Shown: in pieces, positions 4,997 to 5,484 of the stretch | Numbering within the stretch: position 1 is the first letter of the stretch | How the letters are laid out: every line of letters starts with the position of its first letter | Source of the DNA: Acidobacteriota bacterium | GTDB lineage: Bacteria > Acidobacteriota > Vicinamibacteria > Vicinamibacterales > JAFNAJ01 | Assembly: GCA_017860085.1 (NCBI GenBank) | Contig: JAFNAJ010000203.1 | Span: forward strand, 1-5,484 | Direction of reading: 5' to 3' | Length of the DNA: 5,484 nucleotides | Notes under the pieces: generated by a model | Told to the model about the DNA's origin: nothing | The model's database searches: none | The model's input: the letters and a program-made list of their open reading frames with translations, nothing else | Translations under genes and position numbers: made by a program

Positions 4997-5484
4997 TTGA
5001 ATTCGACGCTCAAGAGCCTGCTCTTCTGGATGGTGCTCGTCGTCGTCATGGTGCTGATCTGGAACTTCTCTGCGACGTTCCAGACCCGGGACAAGGTCGT
5101 CACGTTCAGCGAGTTCGTCCAGCAACTCGACGAAGGGCAAGTCCAGAAGGTCGTTCTCACCGGCAACGAGATTCTCGGCACCTCGAAGTCGGGTGAGAAG
5201 TTCCGCACCTACGCGCCACCCCAGTTCGACGGCCTGGGCAACAAGCTCATCGAGCGCAACGTCGAGGTCACCGCCAAGGAGCCCACCACGAGCCCCTGGG
5301 CCACCTTGCTCTACGCGTGGGCGCCCATCCTCCTGATGATCGCGTTCTGGATCTTCTTCATGCGGCAGATGCAGAGCGGCGGCAACAAGGCGCTGTCGTT
5401 CGGCAAGAGCCGCGCGAAGCTCTCGTCGAGCTCGCAGAAGAAGGTGACGTTCAAAGACGTTGCCGGCGTGGACGAGGCGAAGGA
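4997..5484 (+). CDS. ftsH: ATP-dependent zinc metalloprotease FtsH (N-terminal part, cut by window end)
   Basis: FtsH is a membrane-anchored AAA+ protease hexamer that degrades misfolded membrane proteins and short-lived regulators. Only the first 162 codons plus two bases are present. Seen here: a transmembrane segment at about residues 8-24, a periplasmic FtsH extracellular domain at about 25-100 (TFSEFVQQLDEGQVQKVVLTGNEI is typical), a second membrane segment at about 101-122 ending in MRQMQ, a linker with FGKSRAKL, and VTFKDVAGVDEAK (150-162), the conserved entry into the AAA module. Walker A, Walker B, the second region of homology and the HExxH zinc site lie beyond the window. The start is TTG at 4997, supported by GGAGG five bases upstream and a complete first membrane helix. 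The next in-frame ATG, at 5030, would truncate that helix. It follows tilS after one base and is almost certainly co-transcribed with it. Confidence 0.96.
   Translation, partial: MNSTLKSLLFWMVLVVVMVLIWNFSATFQTRDKVVTFSEFVQQLDEGQVQKVVLTGNEILGTSKSGEKFRTYAPPQFDGLGNKLIERNVEVTAKEPTTSPWATLLYAWAPILLMIAFWIFFMRQMQSGGNKALSFGKSRAKLSSSSQKKVTFKDVAGVDEAK

Overview
This 5.5 kb window is compact, GC-rich chromosomal DNA whose recognisable genes are mostly housekeeping. High GC at third codon positions produces long spurious open frames on both strands. The leaderless-type promoter geometry, the bacterial deoxyhypusine-synthase-like protein and the tilS-ftsH pairing suggest a free-living GC-rich bacterium. Acidobacteriota (a Vicinamibacteria-like lineage) is my best guess, but it rests on general familiarity and not on a marker gene.

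Layout, left to right. On the minus strand is a complete gene for a small exported fasciclin (FAS1) domain protein. A 181-base divergent intergenic region separates it from queA on the plus strand, the tRNA-modification enzyme of queuosine synthesis. The usual partner tgt does not follow queA here. A 145-base gap holds a promoter-like TAAAAT placed exactly where it would give a leaderless transcript of the next gene. That gene encodes a 314-residue protein of the deoxyhypusine synthase superfamily that appears to lack the catalytic lysine. A 157-base gap containing three successive dyad symmetries leads to a small two-CBS-domain protein. Its 3' end overlaps a strong extended -10 promoter for a CAU-anticodon tRNA with an encoded CCA end. 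Thirty bases later comes tilS (tRNA-Ile lysidine synthetase), followed after one base by ftsH. ftsH begins with TTG and is cut by the window edge before its ATPase motifs.

Functionally, queA, the tRNA and tilS form a loose translation and tRNA-modification theme, and tilS-ftsH is a widely conserved bacterial pair. The tRNA, tilS and ftsH probably form one transcription unit, since I see no terminator between them. I found no mobile element, CRISPR array, toxin-antitoxin pair or defence system. The less ordinary points are the atypical deoxyhypusine-synthase-like protein, the stacked palindromes before the CBS gene, and the CAU tRNA lying just upstream of the enzyme that modifies a CAU-anticodon tRNA.
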